Both the position numbers and the translations under genes were made by a program. The notes under the pieces are model-generated. The model made no database searches. It worked only from the letters and a program-made list of their open reading frames with translations, and was not told the origin of the DNA. From the NCBI RefSeq assembly GCF_947499265.1, contig NZ_CANMNK010000012.1, positions 30,324 to 94,323 on the forward strand: a stretch of DNA of 64,000 nt, written 5' to 3'. This DNA comes from an uncultured Roseobacter sp. (GTDB lineage Bacteria; Pseudomonadota; Alphaproteobacteria; Rhodobacterales; Rhodobacteraceae). Numbering within the stretch: position 1 is the first letter of the stretch; every line of letters starts with the position of its first letter. This document shows positions 35,668 to 44,491 of the stretch, piece after piece.

Positions 35668-36617
35668 GGTTGCCTGATTTTGTGGTCATCGGCGCGGCCA
35701 AGGCCGGCACCACCAGCCTGCATGCGCTTTTGGACCGGCACCCGGATATCTTCATGCCGCGGGTCAAGGAGCCGGAATTCTTCGCCCGTGATGACCGCTA
35801 TGCGGCAGGGGTTGAGGCCTACGCTGCGGGCTTTGCCGAGGCGCGCGCGGATCAGACCGTGGGGGAGGCTTCGACGATCTATTCGCTGAGCCCGCTTTTC
35901 GGCCAGACGGCGGCGCGGATGAAAGAACACCTGCCGCAGGCCAAGCTGATCTATGTGATGCGCGACCCGGTGGCCCGCGCCTATTCCTACTACGTGCAGA
36001 TCCTCAAGAACTACCAGAACGTGACCGGCGACCGGGCGGTGCATCGCAGCTTCGAAGAATTCGTTCTGCCCGAGCCGCACAGCACGGCCGCCCCCCGCGA
36101 AAAGGCGTTCTCAACGGCCAATGCGCATTTGCCCGATGTGCCGGAACTGTGTCTGGCGGGCAGCGAATACGTGCAGCAGATCGCGGCCTATCGCGCGCAT
36201 TTCGACGCGGACCGCTTCCTGTTTCTGAAGTTCGAGGATTTCGTAACCGACCGGGCCGGGGTGGTGCGTCAGGTCACGGATTTCCTGGGGCTGGCACCGC
36301 TGGCCGATGCGGTCTTTGAAGAGGCTTCCGTGACCAGAAACGTCTCTAAAGCGCATTTTAATGCGCTCGAAGAGACGGTCACGCTGGACGGCATGCGCAA
36401 ACGGGCAGGCCCGCTCTGGGCGCTGCGCCAGGCCGTGCCCACCCCGCTGCGCGAGATGCTGCGCCGTCAGGCCGTGCGTCGCAGCCCGGCCCCCACGGCA
36501 CATATCCCGCCGCCGATGCAGGACGAGACCCGCGCCCTGCTGCGCACCCGTTTTGCCGCCCAGATCCCGGAGCTGGAACGGCTGACCGGTCTGACCTTCG
36601 CGGAGTGGGATTTGTGA
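35664..36617 (+). CDS. Sulfotransferase
   Basis: A 317-residue PAPS-dependent sulfotransferase. VVIGAAKAGTTSLHALL (7-23) is the 5'-phosphosulfate loop, and LIYVMRDPVARAYSYYV (about 94-110) is the 3'-phosphate motif with the conserved Arg and Ser positions. MPRVKEPEFF matches the substrate-side loop of heparan N-sulfotransferase-like enzymes. It is coupled to the GT2 gene by an ATGA overlap and to the next gene by a GTGA overlap, so it probably sulfates the sugar those transferases install. Confidence 0.9.
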   Translation: MRLPDFVVIGAAKAGTTSLHALLDRHPDIFMPRVKEPEFFARDDRYAAGVEAYAAGFAEARADQTVGEASTIYSLSPLFGQTAARMKEHLPQAKLIYVMRDPVARAYSYYVQILKNYQNVTGDRAVHRSFEEFVLPEPHSTAAPREKAFSTANAHLPDVPELCLAGSEYVQQIAAYRAHFDADRFLFLKFEDFVTDRAGVVRQVTDFLGLAPLADAVFEEASVTRNVSKAHFNALEETVTLDGMRKRAGPLWALRQAVPTPLREMLRRQAVRRSPAPTAHIPPPMQDETRALLRTRFAAQIPELERLTGLTFAEWDL

Positions 36618-37558
36618 GCACGCAGGGGCATAAACCCAAACGACCGGTGATCTCCTGGTTGCGCACGCGGCTGAAACGCAGTCGTCTTTATGCGCGCTGG
36701 CTGCTGAACGAGGTGCCGAAGAACCCGCGCTATGAGCTTTACGCCCGTCGGCAAGGCACGCTGGACCGCCGTGCGTTCATCGCCGACCGGGCGGGCGGGG
36801 CCGAGGCGGTGCGCCGCGCCCTGGCACCGTTTCACAAGGCGGATATTCCGAAGATCATCTGGATCTACTGGCAACAGGGCGAGGCCGAGGCCCCTTTCGT
36901 GGTGCGCCGCTGCATTGCGCGCTGGCGGCAGATGAACCCCGGCTGGGAGGTGCGGGTGCTGGATGCGCAGAACGTCTCCGAGCATCTCGACATGTCCGAT
37001 TACCACGACGGGCTGCCGCCGCGGTTCTTTGCCAACCTGCTGCGGATGCGGCTGATGCGGACCCATGGCGGCGTCTGGACGGATGCCACCGTCTATTGTC
37101 ACCGCCCGCTGGACGACTGGCTGCCGCCGCTGCTGGTCACCGGGTTTTTCGTCTTCCGCAGCCCCGGGGCCGGGCGCTGGTTTGCCTCGTGGTTTCTGGT
37201 CTCCGAGCGGGATCACCTGCTGCCGACCCTCTGGGAGCAGGGCTACGCGCCCTTCGTCAAATCCCTCACCTATGTGCCGGATCTCTATTTCTCGCTGTCC
37301 TATATGTTCCAGTGGCAGATCAAACGGCACCGCCAGGCGCTGGCCCTCTGGCGGCAGTCCCCGGCGATGCCCTCGACGCCGACCTTCTTCATGATGGAAG
37401 CGCTGCGCGGCACCATCCCGGTGGCCCGCCTGCACGAGATGCTGGAGAGCGGCACCCCGGTCAGCAAGCTGACCTGGAAAGAGATTGTCGATGAAGCGGC
37501 CTTCGAGGCGCTTTGTGCCGAGATTGACGCAGAGCCTGCTGCGTCCGGTTCCGCCTGA
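36614..37558 (+). CDS. Capsular polysaccharide synthesis glycosyltransferase (GT32-like)
   Basis: A 314-residue protein, counted from the GTG at 36614, which overlaps the preceding stop (GTGA); a GTG three codons earlier is possible. IPKIIWIYWQQGEAEAPFVV begins the domain, and RMRLMRTHGGVWTDATVYC carries the DxD-like YxD/TDA metal-binding element of OCH1/capsule-synthesis (GT32) transferases. These move sugars from nucleotide donors inside the cell. It is in a tight operon with GT2, a sulfotransferase and an acyltransferase. Confidence 0.82.
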   Translation: MSTQGHKPKRPVISWLRTRLKRSRLYARWLLNEVPKNPRYELYARRQGTLDRRAFIADRAGGAEAVRRALAPFHKADIPKIIWIYWQQGEAEAPFVVRRCIARWRQMNPGWEVRVLDAQNVSEHLDMSDYHDGLPPRFFANLLRMRLMRTHGGVWTDATVYCHRPLDDWLPPLLVTGFFVFRSPGAGRWFASWFLVSERDHLLPTLWEQGYAPFVKSLTYVPDLYFSLSYMFQWQIKRHRQALALWRQSPAMPSTPTFFMMEALRGTIPVARLHEMLESGTPVSKLTWKEIVDEAAFEALCAEIDAEPAASGSA

Positions 37559-37568
37559 GCGCGCGCCG

Positions 37569-38588
37569 ATGGTTTTCCGCACAGACGCCCCGCCCACCGC
37601 CGCTGCCCGTGACTATCCGCTGGAGACCATGCGGGCGGTCGCGGTGTTCCTGCTGGTGGCCTATCACGCCATCGGGTCGGGGCCGATGAGCGGGCTGGAG
37701 CTGGATTACCCGCATCCTTTGCGGCTCTTTGCGGATTTCCTGATCGATCTGCGCATGCCGTTTTTTGCCTTCATCGCGGGCTACGTCTACGGGCTGCGGC
37801 CCATTGCGCTGGGGGATTACGGCAGTTTCATCACCGGCAAATTCCGCCGTCTCTATATCCCCGGGGCCATCGCGGCGACCCTGATGATGATCATGGCGGG
37901 CCTTTTGGGGTCGGGCTCCGCCCGCACCTGGGCGGATTTCTGGCAGGTCTATTTCTTTCCCTACGCGCATTACTGGTTTTTGCAGGCGATCCTGCTGATC
38001 TTCGTGTTTTTCGGCGCGCTGGATATGGCTCTACGCGGGCGGTTTACGGCTGTTTTGCTGGTGCTTTCCGTGGTCCCCTATCTCTTTGCCGGGTTCATTC
38101 CGAGCAATGTGATGTCGATCAATGCGGCGATCTACCTGCTGCCCTTCTTCCTGCTGGGGGTGGTGTTCATCCGGCATCTGCCCCGGATCGCGCAGGCAGC
38201 CCCCTGGCTGATTGGCCTGTCGGTGCTGGTGGTGATTGTCGCCACGGCCACCAACCTTTCGTTGCTGCGCGCCAGTGGCGAGCTGTCGTTGCAACGCTAT
38301 GACGTGCAAAGCCTCGCGATGGGGCTGGCGGTCTGCATGCTGGCCATGCTCACCCTGCCGCGGGTGGCCCGGTTCGAGGCGCTGGGGCCCTATGCTTTCA
38401 CCATCTATCTCTACCATGTCTTTGGCACGGCGGGCGCGCGCGACGCGCTGCAGGCGTTTGGCATCACTGCGGTGACCCCGATTTTCCTGACCAGTATTGT
38501 CTGCGGTATTGCCCTGCCGGTGGTGTTGCACCGGCTGTCGGAGCGCTGGGGGCTGACCCGCCGCTATATTCTGGGCAAGAAGCGCTAG
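37569..38588 (+). CDS. Membrane O-acyltransferase (acyltransferase-3 family)
   Basis: A 339-residue integral membrane protein with about ten helices. The start is the ATG at 37569, 10 nt after the previous stop; the frame extends further upstream but would overlap the GT32-like gene. YPLETMRAVAVFLLVAYHAIG carries the family histidine, and RMPFFAFIAGYVYG is the second conserved element. It lacks an SGNH domain. It probably adds acetyl or a similar acyl group to the polysaccharide. It closes the four-gene operon and converges on the GT4 gene with three bases between. Confidence 0.83.
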   Translation: MVFRTDAPPTAAARDYPLETMRAVAVFLLVAYHAIGSGPMSGLELDYPHPLRLFADFLIDLRMPFFAFIAGYVYGLRPIALGDYGSFITGKFRRLYIPGAIAATLMMIMAGLLGSGSARTWADFWQVYFFPYAHYWFLQAILLIFVFFGALDMALRGRFTAVLLVLSVVPYLFAGFIPSNVMSINAAIYLLPFFLLGVVFIRHLPRIAQAAPWLIGLSVLVVIVATATNLSLLRASGELSLQRYDVQSLAMGLAVCMLAMLTLPRVARFEALGPYAFTIYLYHVFGTAGARDALQAFGITAVTPIFLTSIVCGIALPVVLHRLSERWGLTRRYILGKKR

Positions 38589-38591
38589 GCA

Positions 38592-39818
38592 TTAGCCTGC
38601 GGTCTTGCGGATTTCCTCATACAGCGCCAGTGCGTTGCGGCGGTGGTCGAACTTGGCTTGCGCCGTTTGGCGCGCAGCCTGGCCCATCGTGGCGCGGAGG
38701 CCCGGATCGGTGGCGAGGCGGCGCGCGGCCTGGGTAATCGCCGCCACATCCTTTTGCGGCACCAGAAAGCCATCCTGCCCATCGGTGATCATATCGCCGG
38801 TGCCGCCGATGATCGAACAAATGGGCGGCACCCCGCAGGACATTGCCTCCATCACCGCCACCGGGGCGGCTTCGCCTTTGTTGATGCTGGTGAGCGCCAG
38901 CGCGTCCGAGGATTGCAACAGCTCCAGCACCACCGCTTCATCGACCGACCCCAGCAGGGTGACGTGATCGCCCAGGCCCAGTTTGGCGATTTCCGTCTCT
39001 ATTGCGGCCTGTTCGGGGCCGTCTCCGGCGATGCGGTAATGCACATCGATGCCCTCTGCGCGCAGCTCCGCCATGGCGCGCAGGAAATACCGGTGCCCTT
39101 TCATATTGTTGAGCCGGGCCACGGTCACCACTTCAAAACGGTCCTCGGGCCGGGTCTTGCGCTGTGCCGGGTCGGGTTTGAACGTCTCCGTATCCACGCC
39201 CATCCAGATCACCGGATAGGGCTGCGTTTCGCTGATCTCGTCGCGCAGAGAGCGTTGCAAGGGCGCGGTCACGGCGCTGACAAATGTGGCGCGGGCCATC
39301 TTGGCTTTGTGATCGGTGCCATAGACCGGCAGATCGCCATGCAGGGTCAGGCTGTAGGTCAACCCGGTGAGGATATGCGCCATCGCCCCCAGATGCGCGG
39401 CATTGGCGCAGGAATGAATATGCACATGGACGATGCCCTTTTCTGCGCAAAGCGCTGCCAGATCGGCGGCCGAGGGGATCAGCGCCAGGAATTTCAGACG
39501 GGTCGCCAGCGGGGTTTCGTGCAGGCCCAGAATATAGCGCACCATCGCCAGCAGCCGCCCAGGGTGCCGTGCCAGCAATGCAAGTGCGGCTCCCATGTCG
39601 GGCGGAAAGAGGTACCGCGTGCGGTTGCGTGCCGCCTCGGCAAAGGCATGCGGGCACGCCCCGGCGGGCGGGCGCCGGGTTGAGAGCAGCGTGACCGGCA
39701 CGCCCGCCTCTTCGATGGCGCCCATCTCGCGCCAGAAAAACGCATGGGTCTGGGCCGGGAATTCCGGCACCATATAGCCGATCGGAGCGGGGTCGCTTAC
39801 AGGGTGGGGTGTGCTCAC
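38592..39818 (-). CDS. Glycosyltransferase family 4
   Basis: A 408-residue GT-B enzyme. VARLNNMKGHRYFLRAMAEL opens the donor domain, AGDGPEQAAIE follows, and the EX7E element is seen in NKGEAAPVAVMEAMSCGVP. The N-terminal domain has the HIHSCANAAHLG and SLTLHGDLPVYG acceptor-side signatures that it shares with the GT4 at 54707, so the two are likely related paralogues. It adds a sugar to the repeat unit. It follows the sulfotransferase gene (39832) on the same strand with a 13-bp gap. Confidence 0.87.
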   Translation of the reverse strand: MSTPHPVSDPAPIGYMVPEFPAQTHAFFWREMGAIEEAGVPVTLLSTRRPPAGACPHAFAEAARNRTRYLFPPDMGAALALLARHPGRLLAMVRYILGLHETPLATRLKFLALIPSAADLAALCAEKGIVHVHIHSCANAAHLGAMAHILTGLTYSLTLHGDLPVYGTDHKAKMARATFVSAVTAPLQRSLRDEISETQPYPVIWMGVDTETFKPDPAQRKTRPEDRFEVVTVARLNNMKGHRYFLRAMAELRAEGIDVHYRIAGDGPEQAAIETEIAKLGLGDHVTLLGSVDEAVVLELLQSSDALALTSINKGEAAPVAVMEAMSCGVPPICSIIGGTGDMITDGQDGFLVPQKDVAAITQAARRLATDPGLRATMGQAARQTAQAKFDHRRNALALYEEIRKTAG

Positions 39819-39831
39819 GGTCTGTCCTGTC

Positions 39832-40722
39832 TCATGAAGGGCGCGCGGGCAGCAGGTCTGACAGCCCCTCGCGGTGCAGCCTGTCGGCCAGGGCTTCGTA
39901 ATTGGTGATCATCTCGCGCGGGTCGGTGGGCAGGATTTTCTTCATGCCGCCTGCGACCGGGGTCGGGGCCGGGGGCACGCCGATCCAGTCAAACACCCGG
40001 TCGGCCAGCGGCTGATGCGCGGATTGGTCCTGCAGGTCGGCCTCGTAAGACACGGTCATATGGTCAAACCCGCGCAGGCAATGGCGTTCATACTCCAGCA
40101 GCAGAGCGCTCCATTTCAGCCGGGCGATGAAATCATCCAGATCCAGCTGCACCGGGGCGGCGGCCTGTGCGATTTTTTCACCATGCTCCCAGCCGGGGTT
40201 GCGCTGGCCTGCGGCGGTTTCGTCGCGCTGGTGGTAGATGCGCCGGGTCTGGGCGATGTCGAGCGAGAAGGTCTGGGCAAAGGTGTCGCGCTCCAGATGG
40301 ATGAAGCGAAAACCGCTGTCCGCAAGCCCCTGCAGAAACCCCACGGGATCGCGGAACCGCTGCACCTGGATCATCTGGTAGGAGAGCAGCTTGGCGCCGT
40401 AGGCCGCCTGCGGGGTCTTATGCGCCAGCCGGTTGAGAAAGCGCTGCGGAAAGAGCACCCGGCGCGACAGGATCTCGCGCCCGCAATGCACCTGCGGGTG
40501 GTCATTCAGCAGCCGGGTCAGCAGGGTGGAGCCCGACCGCGCGCGCCCGATGATCAGGAATTTATGCACATCCCGGTTGGCCGGTTTGATCAGGCTGGCC
40601 CCCAGCACCCGCAGTTCTGTCCAGAACCCGCGCGGCGAGACGCGGGCGGGATGCCACAGACCGGCGATATAACGCGTATCCACGGGCGGGTGGGTCAGCG
40701 TGCGCGAAATGATATCGGTCAT
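39832..40722 (-). CDS. Sulfotransferase
   Basis: A 296-residue sulfotransferase, counted from the ATG at 40722; the open frame reaches 41058 but that part is not protein-like. FLIIGRARSGSTLLTRLLN carries the PAPS 5'-phosphosulfate loop, and LNDHPQVHCGREIL is the following conserved segment of NodH/Stf0-like enzymes. The middle has an acidic, Gln-rich stretch. It is divergent from the sulfotransferase at 40892, so two sulfotransferases of different subtype sit back to back. Confidence 0.82.
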   Translation of the reverse strand: MTDIISRTLTHPPVDTRYIAGLWHPARVSPRGFWTELRVLGASLIKPANRDVHKFLIIGRARSGSTLLTRLLNDHPQVHCGREILSRRVLFPQRFLNRLAHKTPQAAYGAKLLSYQMIQVQRFRDPVGFLQGLADSGFRFIHLERDTFAQTFSLDIAQTRRIYHQRDETAAGQRNPGWEHGEKIAQAAAPVQLDLDDFIARLKWSALLLEYERHCLRGFDHMTVSYEADLQDQSAHQPLADRVFDWIGVPPAPTPVAGGMKKILPTDPREMITNYEALADRLHREGLSDLLPARPS

Positions 40723-40891
40723 GCCTGCGGTCGTATCCTCGTTGCGCCTGCCCCCGCCTCCCCTATAGCGGCAGGCAGGGGCGGGCGGCAATATGGGCGG
40801 CGCAAAACCATATCCGGGGTTTGCTGCCCCGCAGCAATCTGCGTAAAAGAACTGCGGTGGGGACCGCAGACCAGAGGACGCACAGCACGGG

Positions 40892-41596
40892 ATGATCAAC
40901 GCCAGAGCGAAAGACATTATTCTGGGCACCCTGCCGCCCGCGTTGTTGCAGCATGTGCTGCCGCGGGTGGCGGCGGGCAAATCCCCCTTTCTGCCGTCGA
41001 TCTGTGCGCGGGAGGCGATTTTCATCCATGTGCCCAAGGCTGCAGGCTCCAGCATCAAGGTGGAGGTCTACGGCTCTGCCAAGGCGGCGGGCGGGCATCG
41101 CCGCATTGCCGAATACGCCGCTTACGACATGAAACGCACGGCTGCGTTTTTCAAATTCGCTTTCGTGCGCAACCCCTGGGACCGGCTGCTCTCGGCCTAT
41201 TCCTATCTCAGCCAGGGCACCGGCACGACCTTTCGCGACAATCAGTTTGCCCGCCAGTTTCTGGCCGATACCGGTGATTTCGACGGCTTCGTGCGCAAGC
41301 TCGAAGATCCCAGGGCGTGTCGGCAGATCCTCTATTACGACCACTTCAGGCCGCAGAGCCATTGGATCTGCATGCCGGGCGCGCGGACCCATGCGATGGA
41401 TTTCCTGGGCCGGTTCGAGACGATGGAAGACGATATGGCCCGGCTGCGCGCCCGGTTGGGATTGGAGGCGGGCGCGCCTGTCAAAGCGCGCCCGTCACAG
41501 CATCTGCCCTACCGCGAGGCCTATAGCGCCCGCGCGCGCCAGACGGTGGCGGAGCTTTATGCGCGGGATGTGGCCCTGTTGGACTACAGCTTCTAG
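40892..41596 (+). CDS. Sulfotransferase (Sulfotransfer_2-like)
   Basis: A 234-residue compact sulfotransferase. IFIHVPKAAGSSIKVEVYG (about 43-61) is the PAPS 5'-loop, and KFAFVRNPWDRLLSAYSYL (about 88-106) is the 3'-phosphate motif. ILYYDHFRPQSHWIC matches the carbohydrate-sulfotransferase pattern in which a histidine follows the Q-x-x-W region. It converges with the spike-like operon with 18 bp between stops. Confidence 0.87.
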   Translation: MINARAKDIILGTLPPALLQHVLPRVAAGKSPFLPSICAREAIFIHVPKAAGSSIKVEVYGSAKAAGGHRRIAEYAAYDMKRTAAFFKFAFVRNPWDRLLSAYSYLSQGTGTTFRDNQFARQFLADTGDFDGFVRKLEDPRACRQILYYDHFRPQSHWICMPGARTHAMDFLGRFETMEDDMARLRARLGLEAGAPVKARPSQHLPYREAYSARARQTVAELYARDVALLDYSF

Positions 41597-41614
41597 GGCA
41601 ACCCCGATTGCGCC

Positions 41615-44482
41615 TTAATTCACGATCAACCGCACCGTGGTGCCGGTCACCGCCACATTGGTGGGCTGGCTGGCAAAGGCGCCGGTGATCGTATCGGCCT
41701 CGATCAGCGTATAGGTGCCGGGGGGCAGGGCGCTGTCATCCACCACCAGCGTCCCGCCCAGGGTCACGTTTGTGGCAATGCCCGGAGCGGCCAGACCGTG
41801 CAGGCCGGAGGTGAAGCTCCGGATCTTCGGCAGGATGATCTTGGGCGCGGAAATGATCTTGGCGATGTTGGAGCGGTTCGTGGCGCTGTTGAACCCCAGC
41901 GGGCGGCCAAACCAGCGCATCCCCTCGATCACCTCGTCATTGACGGGCACGCCGGAGAGGGGGCGGATGTGGAAATACATCTCGTCGTCATCGCTCAGCG
42001 TCTCGATATGCTCGATCACGCCGGTGAAGCCAGAGGTCAGACCGGTCACGGTGTCCCCCAGAAAGGGTTCGCCGCTGCCCTTGGCAAATTCTCCGTCATC
42101 GCGGGTCACCCGCATGCGGTACACATGTTCGAAGGTGGTGATGGCCCCGGCGCCAAGCGTCAAAGACGCAGTCCCGCCGGTGCCGTCGAAGCCGACACGC
42201 ACCTGACCGCTCAGGATCAGATCGCCGTTCATTTCGAATGTGTCCCCCGCATCGAGACCAAACAGCACCTCGGAGGTGCCGGAGGCGCGCAGATCACCAT
42301 TGAAGGTGAGCGCCCCGGTATTGGCCAGGCGTGCGCCCATGCCGACGTTCATATCCACGCCGAAGTGTACCGCGCCGCCCTCCATGAAAAACTGGCCTGC
42401 GCCATCGAGGGTGATCTCGCCGCCATCCAGAATGTCGCCGGTCAGATCGAGCCTGCCGCCGCAATGGGTCAGCGCGCCGCCGCCCAGGGACAGATCCACC
42501 AGCGGATGATCCGGCGTGTCGAAATTGTTCACGTGATAGCCGTTGAGGTCCACGCTGTCGCCGGGCACGATGCCGGGCAGGGTGAAGGTGGACCAGTCGA
42601 GGCGAATGTCCCAGCGGGTGCCCGGTGTTTCCCCGGTAAAGAAGGGCTCGAACACCATGGTCTGGGCATCCGTGCGGGTCGGTTTGGCGCGGTCGGTCTG
42701 CGCCAGGAACCAGGCATTGATGTCCATCGCCTGCACCCAGGGCTCATCCAATGCGCGCAGGTTGGCAATCAGATCGTTGCGGTGCGATCCGGTGACCGAT
42801 TTCCACTGGTCGTTATAGGCCTCGATCGTGGTGGCATCGAGGGTGGCCGTATCCAGCCCGTCGATGTTTTCATCGGGGTTGTCCGTCCATTTGTAGACCA
42901 GCAGATCGTTGAGGAACATCGAACCGCCGTTGAAGTTATAGGCGCCATCCGGCTGCACCGAGGGCCAGGCCCGGTCCACCGCAAAGACCGGCGGCTCTCC
43001 TTTATGCATGAGCAGGCAGTTGCGCAGGGAAATATGCCAGGACTGGCTGCGGATGCCCAAAGAGGCGTTCATATAGTCGATGTCTTCACGCTTGGCCCCG
43101 GCCCAGGTGAAGGTGCTGTCCAGGAAATAGGCGTGGTTGCCGTTATACCCCTTGATGTCATCGCCGTTCTTGCCCGGGCCCACCGACATCTGCTGGTTGG
43201 AGCCCATCGAGAAGTTATCGTACCAGAGCCCGCCCGAGCGCATCTGATAGACGGTCAGCGACCCGCGGCTGTAGCCCGAGCGCCGCACGGTGATGTCGGC
43301 ATTGCCGCCGTCGATATAGAGGCAATGCGAGAACTGGTTGACCGGGTAGGGTTTGGTGATGTCGGCGGCGTAGTCATAATCGGGGGCCCAGCCGATCAGG
43401 TCCTGAAAGCTGTCCTCGATCAGCACCCCGTTGAAGCCCGACAGGTAGGTGCCGACCTCATGGGGCGCTTTCACGTCCCAGATCGCCGGGTTCTTGTTGT
43501 TCGGATCCGGTGTGCGGGGATAGATGTCATAGCAGGTGTAGCGCCGCCCGGTGACGAATTTCTGCGTCAGCTTGCCGGTGACAAAGGCAGGCTGGCGGGC
43601 AAAATCGATATCTTCAAAGAGATAGAACTGCTTGCCCGGTTCCTTCACCGGGCTGAGGATGCGGAATTTACCCTGGATGATGCAGTTGTCGTAAGACGGC
43701 AGGTTGGTCAGGGTGGCGACTTCATCGCCGCCATAGGTGCCGATCCGCATCGGGTGAATGGGGCTCAGGCCGCGCATTTCACGCCCGCCGCCGCCGCTCC
43801 AGGCGGTGAAGCGTTCTCCCGCCTTGAAGAGCAGTTGCCAGCACCCGGCCCCTTCCTGCTCCGCCAGGATCCGCCAGACCAGTTTGGCGGGCTCTTCCTG
43901 AATGGCAAGCTCGGGGATTTCGCCGTATTTCAGCACCCCATTGGCCTGCGGAATATCCGTGCCGACCGCAGCAACCTGATCCTTCAGCTCCTGCGCGGTC
44001 ATGTTTTCGCCTTCGCGCGCTTCGATATCGGCAATGCTCAGACCGGAGGTGGAGACATGCATGTCCCGGCGGTTGATCGGTACCGGTTCCCAGATCACCT
44101 TGTCCTGGGCGTCCTTGGGCAGCATGTAATGCCGCCCCTTGCCCCAGCCAAAGCGTTCCTTGCCCTGTTGCGGCTTGAACAGGAACGTCTTGGGGACAGA
44201 GCCGCCGCCGGTGGTGTCGTTATATTCCAGCGTCAGTTCATCCGCGGTCTGCACATCCGTCAGATCGACCCCCAGCAGGCCATCGGAGCGCACATGGTAG
44301 TGCCCGAGAGGGGGGGCAGAGGTGATTTCGAAACTTTCAGGATTATCCGGCAGGGCCACCGTGTTCTGGCGCAGGGTCAGGAGGTCTTCGGCACCGTCCG
44401 GCGGGGTGGCATAATCTTTGACCGTGAGTGCACCAATCGTGGGGGCAGACCCCACGGGGAATCCTTTGATAACAGCTGACAT
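41615..44482 (-). CDS. Large beta-helix spike-like protein without signal peptide
   Basis: A 955-residue protein with no signal peptide or membrane segment. It shares with the exported protein at 19929 an N-terminal beta domain leading to GWGKGRHYML (GWGLGDFYML there), a beta-helix middle, IDGLDTATLDATTI (IDGLNTDILDETTI), RWDIRLDWS (RWDNRLNWS), PGDSVDL (DGDSVDL) and RVGFDG (KVGFDG), in the same order. Beta-helices of this size form phage tailspikes and polysaccharide-binding or -cleaving proteins, but no catalytic site is evident. It is the last of four tandem genes starting with a spike base protein, 9 bp after the previous one, with GGAAAC as ribosome site. Confidence 0.8.
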   Translation of the reverse strand: MSAVIKGFPVGSAPTIGALTVKDYATPPDGAEDLLTLRQNTVALPDNPESFEITSAPPLGHYHVRSDGLLGVDLTDVQTADELTLEYNDTTGGGSVPKTFLFKPQQGKERFGWGKGRHYMLPKDAQDKVIWEPVPINRRDMHVSTSGLSIADIEAREGENMTAQELKDQVAAVGTDIPQANGVLKYGEIPELAIQEEPAKLVWRILAEQEGAGCWQLLFKAGERFTAWSGGGGREMRGLSPIHPMRIGTYGGDEVATLTNLPSYDNCIIQGKFRILSPVKEPGKQFYLFEDIDFARQPAFVTGKLTQKFVTGRRYTCYDIYPRTPDPNNKNPAIWDVKAPHEVGTYLSGFNGVLIEDSFQDLIGWAPDYDYAADITKPYPVNQFSHCLYIDGGNADITVRRSGYSRGSLTVYQMRSGGLWYDNFSMGSNQQMSVGPGKNGDDIKGYNGNHAYFLDSTFTWAGAKREDIDYMNASLGIRSQSWHISLRNCLLMHKGEPPVFAVDRAWPSVQPDGAYNFNGGSMFLNDLLVYKWTDNPDENIDGLDTATLDATTIEAYNDQWKSVTGSHRNDLIANLRALDEPWVQAMDINAWFLAQTDRAKPTRTDAQTMVFEPFFTGETPGTRWDIRLDWSTFTLPGIVPGDSVDLNGYHVNNFDTPDHPLVDLSLGGGALTHCGGRLDLTGDILDGGEITLDGAGQFFMEGGAVHFGVDMNVGMGARLANTGALTFNGDLRASGTSEVLFGLDAGDTFEMNGDLILSGQVRVGFDGTGGTASLTLGAGAITTFEHVYRMRVTRDDGEFAKGSGEPFLGDTVTGLTSGFTGVIEHIETLSDDDEMYFHIRPLSGVPVNDEVIEGMRWFGRPLGFNSATNRSNIAKIISAPKIILPKIRSFTSGLHGLAAPGIATNVTLGGTLVVDDSALPPGTYTLIEADTITGAFASQPTNVAVTGTTVRLIVN

Positions 44483-44491
44483 GAAGTTTCC

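Noticed and set aside
41798..44479. An 893-codon open frame on the plus strand
   Set aside because: Antisense shadow of the spike-linked beta-helix gene; no motifs, and the minus-strand operon has proper overlaps and ribosome sites.
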